From Marinobacter sp. LA51 (GTDB taxonomy: Bacteria > Pseudomonadota > Gammaproteobacteria > Pseudomonadales > Oleiphilaceae): a stretch of DNA of 64,000 nt. The stretch spans positions 868,001 through 932,000 of the forward strand of contig NZ_AP028070.1 in the NCBI RefSeq assembly GCF_030297175.1, read 5' to 3'. This document shows, piece after piece, positions 39,166-49,346 of this stretch; position 1 is the stretch's first letter, and every line of letters begins with the position of its first letter. A program made the translations under genes and the position numbers. Below the pieces are notes generated by a model. The model saw only the letters and a list, made by a program, of their open reading frames with translations, was not told the origin of the DNA and searched no databases.

Positions 39166-39804
39166 ATGGCCGACCTGATCGTTCGTTCACTGGGGCAGCA
39201 GCCCTACATGGAAACCTGGGAGGCCATGAAGGCCTTCACCGCCGAGCGGGATGAAACCGTCACCGACGAACTCTGGTGTCTGGAGCATCCCCGGGTGTAC
39301 ACCCAGGGGCAGGCGGGCAAGGCCGAGCATATTCTTGCCCCCGGCGACATTCCCGTTATCCCGGTGGACCGGGGCGGTCAGGTCACCTATCACGGTCCGG
39401 GTCAGTTAGTGATCTATCTGATGATTGATCTGAGCCGGCGTAAGCTTGGAGTTCGGGCTCTGGTGGACCAGATCGAGCAGGCCATTGTCCGCACACTGGC
39501 CGAGCTCGATATCGAGGCTGCGCCGCGGGCAGACGCGCCCGGCGTTTATGTCGGCGAGTCCAAGATTGCCTCGCTCGGGCTGCGGGTCCGGCGCGGTTGT
39601 TCGTTCCACGGATTGGCCCTGAACGTGGCCATGGATATGGAACCCTTCCGCCGCATCAACCCCTGCGGCTACGCCGGCCTGCCCATGAGCCAGGTCTCCG
39701 ATTTCAGCCCCGATGCCACGGTGCCCGAGCTTGAACGTTGCCTGGCGGCTCAGCTGGTCGCCGGTCTCGGCGCATCAGCGGTTGACCACCGCCAGGGCTG
39801 GTAA
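39166..39804 (+). CDS. lipB: Octanoyl-[ACP]-protein N-octanoyltransferase (LipB)
   Basis: Transfers octanoate from ACP to lipoyl domains, first step of de novo lipoate synthesis. 212 residues. Motifs: [32 protein letters not shown], the lysine segment [23 protein letters not shown] and [14 protein letters not shown] with the catalytic Cys. lipA, usually next, is not found in this window; an AarF-type kinase gene follows instead after 146 bases that hold no feature I can name. Confidence 0.97.
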   Translation: MADLIVRSLGQQPYMETWEAMKAFTAERDETVTDELWCLEHPRVYTQGQAGKAEHILAPGDIPVIPVDRGGQVTYHGPGQLVIYLMIDLSRRKLGVRALVDQIEQAIVRTLAELDIEAAPRADAPGVYVGESKIASLGLRVRRGCSFHGLALNVAMDMEPFRRINPCGYAGLPMSQVSDFSPDATVPELERCLAAQLVAGLGASAVDHRQGW

Positions 39805-39950
39805 GCGCCACCCCTGTATCGGGTCATGCTTGCATTGGCCCGATGGCCGCTTTTGCCGAGTCGATAGAGGTAGGTCAGATAGGCACCGCATCCGTATAAT
39901 GACCAGAGCCGCCGGTGGCGGTGAAATTCTCGGATCCCGACAGGTCACGC

Positions 39951-41384
39951 ATGTCAGCCAGCAGACGTCCAGGAAAATCGGTCTCCCGCATTAAAACCGG
40001 CAGCTTCGAGCGTCGGCTCAGTCTTACCCGCGCCGGTTTGTATGCCGGTACCCGCATGGCCTCGCACATGGCCACCAACTGGTTCAGTAATCGCGAAAAG
40101 CGGGAGCAGAAGCATCGCGCCATGCTTTCGAGTCAAGCGCGCTTTCTGGTGGATGAACTGGGTCAGCTTAAAGGCAGCGTGGTCAAGATTGGGCAGGTTA
40201 TGGCGCTGTACGGCGAACACTTCCTGCCCGACGAAGTAACTGAAGCCTTGCACACGCTCGAGGATCAGACCACCTCGCTTGAATGGTCCGCCATTGAGCG
40301 GGTGCTGAAGGAAGAGTTGGGGGCGGCGCGTCTGGCGGAGCTGGAGGTTGATCCCGAGCCCATCGGCGCGGCATCGCTGGGTCAGGTACATCGCGCGGTA
40401 CGTCGCAGTGACGGCCTGGAACTGGTGTTGAAGGTTCAGTATCCCGGGGTTGCTGATGCCGTCGACAGTGACCTCAACTCCGTTGCTCAGCTATTGAAGA
40501 TTGCCCGGTTAGTCAGTTTTGGGCCGGAGTTCAATGACTGGCTGGAAGAAGTCCGGGACATGATGCATCGGGAGGTGGATTATCGACTGGAGGCCCGGAC
40601 CACCGAGAAATTCCGGGAAATGCTGGCCTCCGATCCGCGCTTTATCGTGCCGCGGGTGCTTCAGGAATACTCCAGCGCCCACGTCATTGCCTCTACCTAC
40701 GAACATGGCCACTCAGTGAGTTCGGGGCCGGTCAAGGAGTTGCCCCTGGAACGTCGCAGCGCGCTGGGCAAAGCCGCTCTGGAGCTGTTCTTCCGCGAGT
40801 TGTTTGTCTGGGGCGAGATCCAGACCGATCCCAATTTTGGTAATTACCGGATTCGGATCGCGGGTGAAGAAGGCCAAGATCCCGGCTATGACCGCATTGT
40901 GCTGCTCGACTTTGGCGCCGTGCAATCCTACAGTGACCGGTTCCTGAATCCGGTGCGCCAGATGATCCAGGCTTCTTATGAGCAGGATCTTGAGGCAGTC
41001 ATCGATGGTGGTGTGAAGCTGCGGTTCATGAGCCTGGACTGGCCCCGGGATGTGCTGGAGACATTCGGCAACGTGTGCATGTCGGTGCTGGAGCCGCTGG
41101 CCTCGGATCATGAGCAGTGGCCGGATTACGCGATAAATGGCCGCGGCGAGTACCGCTGGAAGCAGAGTGACCTGCCGTCACGGGTGGCTCGTCAGGCGGC
41201 CCGCTCGGCCATCAGCCGGTATTTTCGGGTGCCGCCCAAGGAGTTTGTCTTCCTCAACCGTAAACTGATTGGCGTGTATACCTTTGTCGCCGTGCTGCAC
41301 TCCGAATTCAACGGCGAGCCGTTGCTGCGCAAATACCTCTACGATGAGGACGCCTCGGCGACCAGCCAGAGCACGAAGGCGTAA
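39951..41384 (+). CDS. ABC1/AarF (UbiB-like) family protein kinase-like ATPase
   Basis: 477 residues from ATG 39951 (MSASRRPGKSVSRIK), with AGG six bases upstream; GTG 39915 is an alternative. UbiB-family atypical kinase fold: KxGQ motif in GSVVKIGQVMALYG, Ala-rich loop IGAASLGQVHRA, lysine VLKVQYPGV, Glu in EVDYRLEA, the QTDPNFGNYRIR metal/ATP loop, and LLDFGAV. The DPNFGN form of the loop marks the clade found apart from ubiquinone genes. Family members act in isoprenoid-lipid handling, but a specific role is unknown. Its last 46 bases overlap the opposing YqaA-like gene. Confidence 0.88.
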   Translation: MSASRRPGKSVSRIKTGSFERRLSLTRAGLYAGTRMASHMATNWFSNREKREQKHRAMLSSQARFLVDELGQLKGSVVKIGQVMALYGEHFLPDEVTEALHTLEDQTTSLEWSAIERVLKEELGAARLAELEVDPEPIGAASLGQVHRAVRRSDGLELVLKVQYPGVADAVDSDLNSVAQLLKIARLVSFGPEFNDWLEEVRDMMHREVDYRLEARTTEKFREMLASDPRFIVPRVLQEYSSAHVIASTYEHGHSVSSGPVKELPLERRSALGKAALELFFRELFVWGEIQTDPNFGNYRIRIAGEEGQDPGYDRIVLLDFGAVQSYSDRFLNPVRQMIQASYEQDLEAVIDGGVKLRFMSLDWPRDVLETFGNVCMSVLEPLASDHEQWPDYAINGRGEYRWKQSDLPSRVARQAARSAISRYFRVPPKEFVFLNRKLIGVYTFVAVLHSEFNGEPLLRKYLYDEDASATSQSTKA

Positions 41385-41767
41385 CGCAGCCCCTTGCCGA
41401 TGGCTACCAGAATCACGAAGTTAAGCCAGGGCACCCGCATGATGCCGCCCACCAGGGTCAGTGCATCGCCACCCAATGGCAGCCAGCCCAGCAGTAGTGA
41501 CCACTGACCGTAACGATTGAACCGGTTACGTGCGCGGTGCAACTGCATTTCGCTGATCGGAAACCACTTTTTATCCTTAAAGCGATCGACTTGTCGGCCG
41601 ATAATCCCATTAACAACGGAGCCAAGCGTATTGCCCAGGGTGGCTGAAAACCACAGCCACCAGTACGAAAATCCTTGCGTCACCAATGTGCCCAGCATGA
41701 TTTCCGAGTAGGCCGGAAGTAATGTTGCGGCTGCAAACGCCGTCAGGAAGAGCGTCAGATACGCCAA
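41339..41767 (-). CDS. YqaA / VTT-family small membrane protein
   Basis: 142 residues, three to four membrane segments. YqaA-like core: [38 protein letters not shown], and [24 protein letters not shown]. Related to DedA/VTT proteins but shorter. Function unknown, likely lipid-related by fold. The C-terminus ([10 protein letters not shown]) is encoded antisense to the end of the AarF-type gene. Confidence 0.85.
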   Translation of the reverse strand: MAYLTLFLTAFAAATLLPAYSEIMLGTLVTQGFSYWWLWFSATLGNTLGSVVNGIIGRQVDRFKDKKWFPISEMQLHRARNRFNRYGQWSLLLGWLPLGGDALTLVGGIMRVPWLNFVILVAIGKGLRYAFVLWLVAEASSS

Positions 41768-41827
41768 TCAGTTCTCCTCGATTCGAAATTCACTATGTTG
41801 CTGCCGCGACAAACAGGTTGTCTCACG

Positions 41828-43954
41828 ATGAAACAGCTATCCCTTCAGTTCAAACTCTATGCCCTGGTGATTTCCCTATTGTTGGTGCTGGGTATCAGTA
41901 TTGTCGTCACCGCCCAGATGTCACTTGCCAGTATGGAAGGCCGGTTGACGTCCGAAGCCAGAGACACGGTGCAGGGCATTGTCATGGACCAGTTGAGCGC
42001 GACCGCCGGCAAGTACGGCGAGCTGGTCAGCGGTCAGTTTGCCACGGCTTATCGCACGCCCGAGGTGGTGCGCAATATTATCACGCGCAATATCCAGGCC
42101 GACAGCTCTGGCCGGATCAGCCGCCGTGACATGCAGGAGACCATCGGCGCCATTCTGGAGGAGCAAACCAGCCTGAGCTCTATTTACGCCCATTTCGAGC
42201 CGGACGCCTACGATGGTCAGGATCGGTATTTTACCGGCGGTGTTGAAGAGCACAGCAGCAACGACGGTACCCTGGAAATCTATTACTACCGGGGACCGGA
42301 CGGCAACGTGGTGTTTAACCGCTCGGAAGAGACAGCGTTCAAGTACCTGGAAACCCGCAACGAATTCGGTATCCGCGATGGCGAATGGTACCTGTGCTCC
42401 CTTGAATCGAAGACCCCGTGCATCATGGAGCCGTACGAGTACGAAATCGAGAAAGGCTACACCGAGTTGATGACCAGTCTCGTCATTCCGATTCTGGATG
42501 ATGGCGAGTTCGCCGGGGTGACCGGAACCGATCTCAACCTTACAACCCTGCAGCAGGCCATCACCGAGGTCAGCCAGACGCTGTTTGACGGCCAGTCGCG
42601 GGTCACCCTGCTGAGTCAGCGCGGCCTGATCGCCGCATCCAGTCATTACCAGGACCAACTGGGCCGCCCGCTGAATGAAGCCTTGCCGGAACTGGCGGAC
42701 GAATTCGTGCAACTGCATCAGGGCGAAGGCAGCTTCGACGACGGTGAAACCCTGGCGGTGTCCTACCCGGTGGAGATCAGTCTCGCCAATAGCCAGTGGT
42801 CGTTGCTGATCGAGCTGCCCCGGGACGCGGCTCTGGCTGGCGTGCAGGAAATGACGCGCTTGCTGAAGGATGAGGTGGCCGCGACTGCCACCGATCAGAC
42901 CGTGGTTGGTATCGTGGTGGTGGTATTGGCCACGCTGGTACTGATTGTGCTGGTTCGCTCGGTGACCCGGCCGTTGAACGAAATCCGCGATCGGATGCAG
43001 AACCTGGCCAGTGCCGAAGGTGACCTGACCCGGGAATTGGACATCGACACCCACGCCGAGCTGATTGACCTGGCGGGTGGGTTAAATACCTTCCTGGGCC
43101 GGCTGCGGGGCATGATCAATGATCTGAAGGACGTGAACTCACAGGTCCGTGAGCAGGCCCGGGGCGTGGGAGCCATTGCTCTGGAGACGGACGAGCAGAC
43201 TTCGCGTCAGCACCAGGACATCGACAGTGTGGTGACCGCGATGAATGAGATGTCGGCGGCAGCCGGTGAGGTAGCCGGCTTTGCTGGCGATGCGGCCGAA
43301 AACGCGCGCATGGCCCAGGACGGCATTCGATTTACTCAGGACACTTTGCAGTCGGCAGTCAGTGGCGTGAACGCGGTCTCCACCGATATGGGCCAGGCCA
43401 GCACTGCCATTGGTCACGTGGCCAGCCGCAGTGAGGACATCAACCGGATTCTGGACGTGATTCGCGGGATCGCCGAGCAGACCAACCTGCTGGCGCTGAA
43501 CGCGGCTATCGAAGCGGCGCGGGCCGGCGAGCAGGGCCGGGGATTTGCAGTGGTTGCGGACGAAGTCCGGACCCTGGCCCAGCGTACCCGGCAGTCCACG
43601 GACGAGATCAGCGAGATGATTGATGGTCTGAAGGTGGATGTGAACAGCGCGGTATCGGTGATCGAGAACGGCGTTGAGCGTGCCTCATCGGCGGTTGATG
43701 GAACCCAGGAAGCCGCCCACTCGCTGGCGACGGTGGTCGAGCGTATCGGCACTATTGTCGAGCACGTTACTCATGTGGCCACTGCGGCCGAGGAACAAAG
43801 CTCGGTCAGTGAGGAAATCAACCGCAACCTGACCCACATCGGCGACGCGGCCAATGATTTGCGTGAGCTGGCCTCCCGGGTCAAGGGCAGCGGGTCCACC
43901 CTGGATGAACAGGTTCAGGTGCTGGAGCGGGAACTGGGTCGCCTGAAGACCTGA
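41828..43954 (+). CDS. Methyl-accepting chemotaxis protein with dCache sensor
   Basis: 708 residues from ATG 41828. Membrane segment at about 9-31, a large periplasmic double-Cache sensor (about 35-350), second segment at about 360-382 ([17 protein letters not shown]), HAMP ([19 protein letters not shown]), and the signalling domain with the near-invariant hairpin tip [20 protein letters not shown]. The sensor includes [20 protein letters not shown], with two cysteines that could form a disulfide, beside the membrane-distal pocket where Cache domains bind amino acids or organic acids. The ligand cannot be read. No other che gene is present. Confidence 0.92.
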   Translation: MKQLSLQFKLYALVISLLLVLGISIVVTAQMSLASMEGRLTSEARDTVQGIVMDQLSATAGKYGELVSGQFATAYRTPEVVRNIITRNIQADSSGRISRRDMQETIGAILEEQTSLSSIYAHFEPDAYDGQDRYFTGGVEEHSSNDGTLEIYYYRGPDGNVVFNRSEETAFKYLETRNEFGIRDGEWYLCSLESKTPCIMEPYEYEIEKGYTELMTSLVIPILDDGEFAGVTGTDLNLTTLQQAITEVSQTLFDGQSRVTLLSQRGLIAASSHYQDQLGRPLNEALPELADEFVQLHQGEGSFDDGETLAVSYPVEISLANSQWSLLIELPRDAALAGVQEMTRLLKDEVAATATDQTVVGIVVVVLATLVLIVLVRSVTRPLNEIRDRMQNLASAEGDLTRELDIDTHAELIDLAGGLNTFLGRLRGMINDLKDVNSQVREQARGVGAIALETDEQTSRQHQDIDSVVTAMNEMSAAAGEVAGFAGDAAENARMAQDGIRFTQDTLQSAVSGVNAVSTDMGQASTAIGHVASRSEDINRILDVIRGIAEQTNLLALNAAIEAARAGEQGRGFAVVADEVRTLAQRTRQSTDEISEMIDGLKVDVNSAVSVIENGVERASSAVDGTQEAAHSLATVVERIGTIVEHVTHVATAAEEQSSVSEEINRNLTHIGDAANDLRELASRVKGSGSTLDEQVQVLERELGRLKT

Positions 43955-44108
43955 GGGCAGGGCGGGCATGGCCAGGACCGGCGGTATGGTCCTGCGCTAT
44001 GACCCTGATTCAGAGCATCAATTTTCAATTTTTTCTGACCGTGCGATCATGTGGCCCAAGTTTTCACGAAAGCGTCACGCGCAAATTCTCGAATTTCAGG
44101 AGGTCCTA

Positions 44109-44363
44109 ATGGATCATGTAACAATCTACGGTCGCACCAGCTGCGGATTCTGTGTCCGCGCAAAAGGTCTTTGTGAGGCCAAGGGACTGACCCACACCTG
44201 GATCGACATGGCGGCTGAGGGGTTGAGCAAGGCGGACATTGCCGAGAAGATCGGCCGGCCCGTTCACACAGTGCCACAGATTCTGGTTGGCGATGAATAC
44301 GTCGGTGGATGTGACGAATTTTTCCAGTTCGTCCGCAGTCGGGAAACCGCGCTCCAGGACTGA
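44109..44363 (+). CDS. Glutaredoxin, CGFC type
   Basis: 84-residue thioredoxin-fold protein from ATG 44109, fixed by AGGAGGT at 44098-44104; the open frame continues upstream but is not glutaredoxin-like. Active site CGFC in YGRTSCGFCVRAKGLCEAKG, cis-Pro loop HTVPQILV, and GGCDEFFQF binding glutathione. Dithiol CPYC is usual in GrxA/GrxC and CGFS in monothiol forms, so CGFC is an intermediate sequence. Expected to reduce protein-glutathione disulfides. Followed by a strong terminator. Confidence 0.9.
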   Translation: MDHVTIYGRTSCGFCVRAKGLCEAKGLTHTWIDMAAEGLSKADIAEKIGRPVHTVPQILVGDEYVGGCDEFFQFVRSRETALQD

Positions 44364-44380
44364 GTGTCGGCCCCCAAAGA

Positions 44381-44418
44381 AAAAACGCCCGGTCGCGATG
44401 AGCGCCGGGCGTTTTTTT
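44381..44418. terminator. Bidirectional terminator between glutaredoxin and PFK genes
   Basis: AAAAACGCCCGG (44381-44392) pairs with CCGGGCGTTTTT (44405-44416), with a T-run on the plus side and an A-run on the other. Serves both convergent genes. Confidence 0.9.
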
Positions 44419-44442
44419 ATGCCTTCAGATCGTTCAATTAAT

Positions 44443-45705
44443 TCAGATCTGGAACGGCGTTTTCAGCTTTTTTTCGACCAGCTGATTCTTCAGTTTCGCT
44501 ACCCGCGGCAGCCCGTTTTCGAAGGGCGGGAAGCTTTCGCCCTCAATCAGCGGCTGCAGGTAATCGCGGCAATCCTGGGTGATGCCAAAGCCGTCATCGG
44601 TGATGTAGTGAATCGGCATCTTCTTTTCCTGGTTGGCGACTTCGCTCAGGGGCGCTTCGCCGATCTTCCAGCGGTAGGGTTTTGCCTGCTCGCGGACGAT
44701 GGTAGGCATCAGCGCCTGCTTGCCACTGATGGCCATTTCCACGGCGGCTTCGCCGACCGCGTAGGCCTGCTTGACGTCTGTGGCCGAGGCAATGTGGCGG
44801 GCACTGCGTTGCAGGTAATCGGCAACGGCCCAGTGGTATTTGTGGCCCAGGGCCTGTTTCACCATGTTGGCCAGGGCTGGGGCTACGCCACCCAACTGGG
44901 TGTGGCCAAAGGCATCCTTGGCACCGGCGTCGGCCAGGAACCGGCCGTCTTCGTACTGGGCACCCTCGGAAGCAACAACCACGCAGTAACCGTATTCCTT
45001 CACGCAGTGATCAACACGGGCCAGGAAAGCGTCGCGATCAAACGGGATTTCCGGGAACAGGATAATGTGAGGCGGCTCGCCTTCACCCTGGCCTGCCAGA
45101 CCGCCTGATGCCGCAATCCAGCCAGCGTGGCGACCCATCACTTCCAGGATAAACACCTTGGTGGAGGTTTCGCACATGGACTTGATGTCCAGGCTGGCTT
45201 CCATGGTGGAGGTGGCAATGTACTTGGCCACAGAGCCAAAGCCCGGACAGCAGTCGGTGAACGGAAGATCGTTGTCGACGGTCTTGGGCACGCCAATACA
45301 GGTGATGGGGTAGCCCATCTTCTCGCCAATCTGCGATACCTTGTAGGCGGTGTCCTGGGAATCGCCGCCACCGTTGTAGAAGAAGTAGCCGATGTCATGG
45401 GCGCGGAACACCTCGATCAGGCGTTCGTATTCGCGACGGTTCTCGGAGATGTTCTTGAGTTTGTGACGGCAGGAACCAAAAGCACCACCGGGGGTGTGGA
45501 TCAGTGCCTGGATGGCTTCATCACTTTCAAGGCTGGTATCAATCAGCTCTTCCTGCAGCGCCCCGATAATGCCGTTTCGGCCGGCGAAGACCTTGCCGAT
45601 CTTATCCGGGTGTTTGCGGGCGGTCTGGATGACACCGCTGGCACTGGCATTGATGACGGCGGTGACACCGCCAGACTGAGCGTAGAATGCGTTCTTGATG
45701 GCCAT
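44443..45705 (-). CDS. 6-phosphofructokinase, pyrophosphate-dependent type
   Basis: Phosphorylates fructose 6-phosphate. 420 residues from ATG 45705 (MAIKNAFYAQSGGVTAVINA); nine upstream codons to 45732 are possible. The phosphate-donor site reads GGGDS at 112-116 with Asp where ATP enzymes have Gly, and PKTVDND carries Lys141, where ATP enzymes have Gly. Both are the marks of PPi-dependent enzymes, which work reversibly in glycolysis and gluconeogenesis. MGRHAGWIA (substrate site) is intact. Biochemical donor preference is inference. Divergent from mpl with a 155-base gap. Confidence 0.92.
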   Translation of the reverse strand: MAIKNAFYAQSGGVTAVINASASGVIQTARKHPDKIGKVFAGRNGIIGALQEELIDTSLESDEAIQALIHTPGGAFGSCRHKLKNISENRREYERLIEVFRAHDIGYFFYNGGGDSQDTAYKVSQIGEKMGYPITCIGVPKTVDNDLPFTDCCPGFGSVAKYIATSTMEASLDIKSMCETSTKVFILEVMGRHAGWIAASGGLAGQGEGEPPHIILFPEIPFDRDAFLARVDHCVKEYGYCVVVASEGAQYEDGRFLADAGAKDAFGHTQLGGVAPALANMVKQALGHKYHWAVADYLQRSARHIASATDVKQAYAVGEAAVEMAISGKQALMPTIVREQAKPYRWKIGEAPLSEVANQEKKMPIHYITDDGFGITQDCRDYLQPLIEGESFPPFENGLPRVAKLKNQLVEKKLKTPFQI

Positions 45706-45859
45706 CTTGGGCTGGAGCCTCCTCTGGTTCAACGTTGGCGCAGATGATACGCCAAACCGCGTGGATTTTCATGAGCAGGATTGCGGATGGCGCGGCTCTT
45801 GACGGGCTCGGACGGATACGGGAGGCTTGTCGGGTTTCAATGGCAGAGGCAGTAACGGA

Positions 45860-47254
45860 ATGCATATTCATATCCTGGGAATCTGTGGCACCTTCATGGG
45901 TAGCCTTGCGGTTCTGGCCCGGGAGCTCGGTCACACCGTGACCGGCTCTGATCAGGGCGTGTACCCACCCATGAGCACTCAGCTGCAAGCCCAGGGCATT
46001 CAGTTGATGGAGGGCTACAGTGCCGACCATCTGGAACCCAAGCCTGACCTGGTACTGATTGGTAACGCCATGTCTCGCGGCAATGCCGAAGTGGAGGCGG
46101 TGCTCAATCGAAACATCGATTACATGTCGGGGCCTGAGTGGCTGGCCCGGGAGGTGCTGCGTCATCGCTGGGTTCTGGCGGTTGCGGGTACCCATGGCAA
46201 AACCACCACCACCTCTATGTTGTTATGGATTCTGGAACAGGCCGGATTCCAGCCCGGTTACCTGGTGGGCGGTGTGCCCAACGATTTCCCGGTGTCGGCG
46301 CGGCTCGGCAACAGCGATTTCTTTGTCATCGAAGCGGATGAATACGACAGTGCGTTTTTCGACAAGCGCTCCAAGTTTATCCACTACCGGCCGCACACCC
46401 TGATCCTCAATAACCTGGAGTTCGACCACGCCGATATCTTTGAAAATGTCGAGGCCATCGAACGACAGTTCCACCACCTGGTGCGCACCGTGCCATCCCA
46501 GGGCCTGGTGATTCGCCCGGCCATGGACTCGCATCTCGACAATGCGCTTGAGATGGGGTGCTGGAGCCCGGTTCAGGACACCGCCATCGGCAGTGAAACG
46601 CCCCGAACCTGCGACTGGCGGGCCGAGCTGCTTTCTGAAGACGGTAGCCGGTTTATGGTGATTCACCATGAGCAGCCAGTGGCCACCCTGAAGTGGTCGC
46701 AGACCGGCATGCACAATGTGCGTAATGCGCTGTCTGCCATTGCCGCAGCGCGCCATGTAGGCATCACGCCGGATCATGCTGTTGCAGCCCTGTGCCGGTT
46801 CTCCGGCGTCAAACGGCGCATGGAGTTGCTGGCTGATGTGGGCGGCGTCCGGGTCTACGATGATTTTGCCCATCATCCAACCGCGATCGCGACCACGCTT
46901 GAAGGTCTGCGGGCGCAGGTCGGAGACGAGCCGATTGTGGCGTTGATCGAGCCGCGCTCCAATACCATGAAGCAGGGTGTGCACCAGCAGACACTGCTGC
47001 CTAGCGCGGCCATGGCAGACCGGGTGCTTTGGGCTAACCTCAACAACATGGATTGGCTGCCGGCACTGGTCGCCGAGTGGCAAGCCTCGCATGAAGAGGA
47101 GGGCCGGCATCGGGTCGAGGCTTCAGTCGAAGCACTGATTGGCCAGGTGTTGGACGATCTGCCCGCGCCTTGCCACATTGTGATTATGAGCAACGGCGGC
47201 TTTGGCGGTATCCACGGTAAACTTGTTGCCGAGCTTGAGCGTATCCAGAGCTGA
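45860..47254 (+). CDS. mpl: UDP-N-acetylmuramate:L-alanyl-gamma-D-glutamyl-meso-DAP ligase (Mpl)
   Basis: Reattaches recycled tripeptide to UDP-MurNAc, bypassing MurC, D and E. 464 residues from ATG 45860 (MHIHILGICGTFMGSLAVLA); the extra upstream frame is not family-like. ATP loop AGTHGKTTTTSMLLW; YDSAFFDKRSKFIHYRP and ILNNLEFDHADIFEN are Mpl-specific; FAHHPTAIATTL starts the C-terminal domain. ubiX starts 35 bases downstream, as in Pseudomonas. Confidence 0.96.
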   Translation: MHIHILGICGTFMGSLAVLARELGHTVTGSDQGVYPPMSTQLQAQGIQLMEGYSADHLEPKPDLVLIGNAMSRGNAEVEAVLNRNIDYMSGPEWLAREVLRHRWVLAVAGTHGKTTTTSMLLWILEQAGFQPGYLVGGVPNDFPVSARLGNSDFFVIEADEYDSAFFDKRSKFIHYRPHTLILNNLEFDHADIFENVEAIERQFHHLVRTVPSQGLVIRPAMDSHLDNALEMGCWSPVQDTAIGSETPRTCDWRAELLSEDGSRFMVIHHEQPVATLKWSQTGMHNVRNALSAIAAARHVGITPDHAVAALCRFSGVKRRMELLADVGGVRVYDDFAHHPTAIATTLEGLRAQVGDEPIVALIEPRSNTMKQGVHQQTLLPSAAMADRVLWANLNNMDWLPALVAEWQASHEEEGRHRVEASVEALIGQVLDDLPAPCHIVIMSNGGFGGIHGKLVAELERIQS

Positions 47255-47289
47255 TTTTTCTGTTGTCACACCTATGATCAAGGCGAACC

Positions 47290-47943
47290 ATGACTGAGAC
47301 CGCAGCGCAGGCGCGAACCGTAAATCTGGCTTTTACCGGTGCATCGGGTGCCCAGTATGGCATGCGCCTGTTGCAATGCCTGGTGGCGGCGGGTTGTCGG
47401 GTTAATGTCATGGTCAGCAAGGCGGCTCAGGTGGTGATTGCCACCGAAACCGAGCTGAAACTGCCGGGTACGCCGCCGGCTATGCAGGATTTCCTGACCG
47501 AGTGGGCGTGCGCCAAGCCCGGGCAGATTCTGGTATTTGGGCGCGACGACTGGTTTGCGCCACCGGCGTCCGGGTCCGGTGAAAAAGCCCCGCTGGTGGT
47601 GTGCCCATGCAGCACCGGCACTCTGTCGGCACTGGCGACCGGCGCCAGCGATAATCTGATTGAGCGGGCTGGCGACGTCGCCCTGAAAGAACGTCGACAG
47701 CTGATATTGGTGCCCCGGGAAGCGCCATTCTCCGAAGTGCACCTTGAGAATATGCTGAAGCTGACCCGGATGGGCGCGGTGATCATGCCGGCCAGCCCCG
47801 GCTTCTACCATAAGCCGGATTCGGTCCAGGATCTGGTCGACTTTATCGTTGCCCGCCTGCTGGACCACCTGGGAATCGCTCAGGACCTGATGCCCCGTTG
47901 GGGCGAAGCCCGCTCGGAGAGTAAGCGCAACAGCCAGGACTAA
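47290..47943 (+). CDS. ubiX: Flavin prenyltransferase UbiX
   Basis: Makes prenylated FMN, cofactor of the UbiD decarboxylase in ubiquinone synthesis. 217 residues. FMN-binding start [44 protein letters not shown] carries catalytic residues, followed by [27 protein letters not shown]. Position after mpl is common in the group. ubiD is not in the window. Confidence 0.96.
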   Translation: MTETAAQARTVNLAFTGASGAQYGMRLLQCLVAAGCRVNVMVSKAAQVVIATETELKLPGTPPAMQDFLTEWACAKPGQILVFGRDDWFAPPASGSGEKAPLVVCPCSTGTLSALATGASDNLIERAGDVALKERRQLILVPREAPFSEVHLENMLKLTRMGAVIMPASPGFYHKPDSVQDLVDFIVARLLDHLGIAQDLMPRWGEARSESKRNSQD

Positions 47944-48063
47944 CGCTTTCCGGCGATGGTTTTGGTCAGCCCGATTGATGGTTTTCACCATTGAGTGAAA
48001 CGGCCGCCCGGCCGAGACTTGGTGAACGACAATCACAATACGGGTTACTCACCGAGGTTCACC

Positions 48064-49203
48064 ATGATTCCACGTACACTGTTCGACGCCGATCTCGAAG
48101 GCTTCCGCGATTCCGTCCGCAAATTCCTGGAGCAGGAGGCAGCGCCTTATCACGAACAATGGGAGAAAGACGGCCAGGTCAGTCGTGAGCTGTGGCGCAA
48201 GGCTGGTGAGCTGGGCTTCCTGTGCCCGACCATGCCAGAAGAGTACGGTGGAGTAGGGGCGGATTTCCGCTACAGCGCGGTGGTCATTGAGGAAGTGGCC
48301 TACGCCGGTCTGACCGGCATCGGTTGGGGCCTGCACTCCGACATCGTGGCGCCGTACATTCTCAATTACGGCTCGGAAGAACAGAAACAGCACTACCTTC
48401 CCAAGCTGGTATCCGGGGAGATGGTCACCGCCATCGCCATGACCGAACCCGGTGCCGGGTCCGATCTGCAGGGCGTAAAGACCACAGCGGTCAAGAACGG
48501 CGACCACTATGTTCTGAACGGTTCCAAGACCTTTATCACCAACGGCCAGCTGGCGGACCTGGTGATCGTGGTCGCCAAGACCGATCCGAAAGCGGGTGCC
48601 AAGGGTACCAGCCTGCTGCTGGTTGAGGCGGCCTGGGAAGGGTTCGAGAAGGGCCAGAACCTGAACAAGGTAGGTATGAAGGCCCAGGACACGTCGGAAC
48701 TGTTTTTCCAGGACGTGAAAGTACCGGCCACCCATCTACTGGGCTCCATGGAAGGTCAGGGCTTCGTGCAATTGATGCAGGAGCTGCCGGCTGAGCGCCT
48801 GCAGGTGGCGTTGTCGGCGGTTGCCGCTGCAGAGGCCGCGTGGCAGTGGACCCTGGGCTACGTGAAAGAGCGCAAGGCCTTCGATAAACCTGTCATTTCA
48901 TTCCAGAATACCCGCTTCAAGATGGCGGAAATGAAGGCTGAAATCACCGCCGCGCGCGTGTTTACCGATCGCTGCCTGGAACTGCACCTGGACAAGAAAC
49001 TGGATATCCCGACCGCCGCCATGCTCAAGCAGCTGACCACCGATCTGCAGTGCAAAGTGATGGACGAATGCGTGCAGTTGCACGGTGGCTACGGCTACAT
49101 GTGGGAATACCCGATCGCCCGCGCCTGGGCCGATTCCCGGGTGCAGCGAATCTACGCCGGCACCAACGAAATCATGAAAGAAATCGTCGCCCGCTCGTTC
49201 TGA
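48064..49203 (+). CDS. Long-chain-type acyl-CoA dehydrogenase
   Basis: FAD enzyme for the first step of acyl-CoA beta-oxidation. 379 residues from ATG 48064, with GAGG six bases upstream; the frame extends 23 codons further. FAD and substrate motifs: AMTEPGAGSDLQGVKTTA, KTFITNGQLADLVIVV. The C-terminus LHGGYGYMWEYPIARAW... YAGTNEIMKEIVARSF is that of the LCAD/isovaleryl class; consistent with this, the catalytic base would be E244 in LPAERLQVAL, not in the YxGT loop (Ala there). Chain-length specificity is inference. Alone in its unit. Confidence 0.93.
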   Translation: MIPRTLFDADLEGFRDSVRKFLEQEAAPYHEQWEKDGQVSRELWRKAGELGFLCPTMPEEYGGVGADFRYSAVVIEEVAYAGLTGIGWGLHSDIVAPYILNYGSEEQKQHYLPKLVSGEMVTAIAMTEPGAGSDLQGVKTTAVKNGDHYVLNGSKTFITNGQLADLVIVVAKTDPKAGAKGTSLLLVEAAWEGFEKGQNLNKVGMKAQDTSELFFQDVKVPATHLLGSMEGQGFVQLMQELPAERLQVALSAVAAAEAAWQWTLGYVKERKAFDKPVISFQNTRFKMAEMKAEITAARVFTDRCLELHLDKKLDIPTAAMLKQLTTDLQCKVMDECVQLHGGYGYMWEYPIARAWADSRVQRIYAGTNEIMKEIVARSF

Positions 49204-49210
49204 TCGATAG

Positions 49211-49236
49211 CCCCCGGTGCCGCGCGCCGGGGGTTG
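49211..49236 (+). terminator. Terminator-like hairpin after the acyl-CoA dehydrogenase gene
   Basis: CCCCCGG (49211-49217), loop TGCCGCGCG, CCGGGGG (49227-49233), then TTG. GC-rich 7-bp stem 7 bases after the stop; short T-run. Confidence 0.5.
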
Positions 49237-49346
49237 TACAGGTTGAGTTACCAAAGTTTACAAATTGCCAAACCTATCAAGGTCTCCGGTCCCCACATCC
49301 CTTAGAGTGTCGGCACAACCTCTAACAAGGATAAACGGTTGCCGTG

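Noticed and set aside
41921..43054. Open frame of 377 codons on the minus strand
   Set aside because: Antisense to the chemoreceptor, whose domains are complete.
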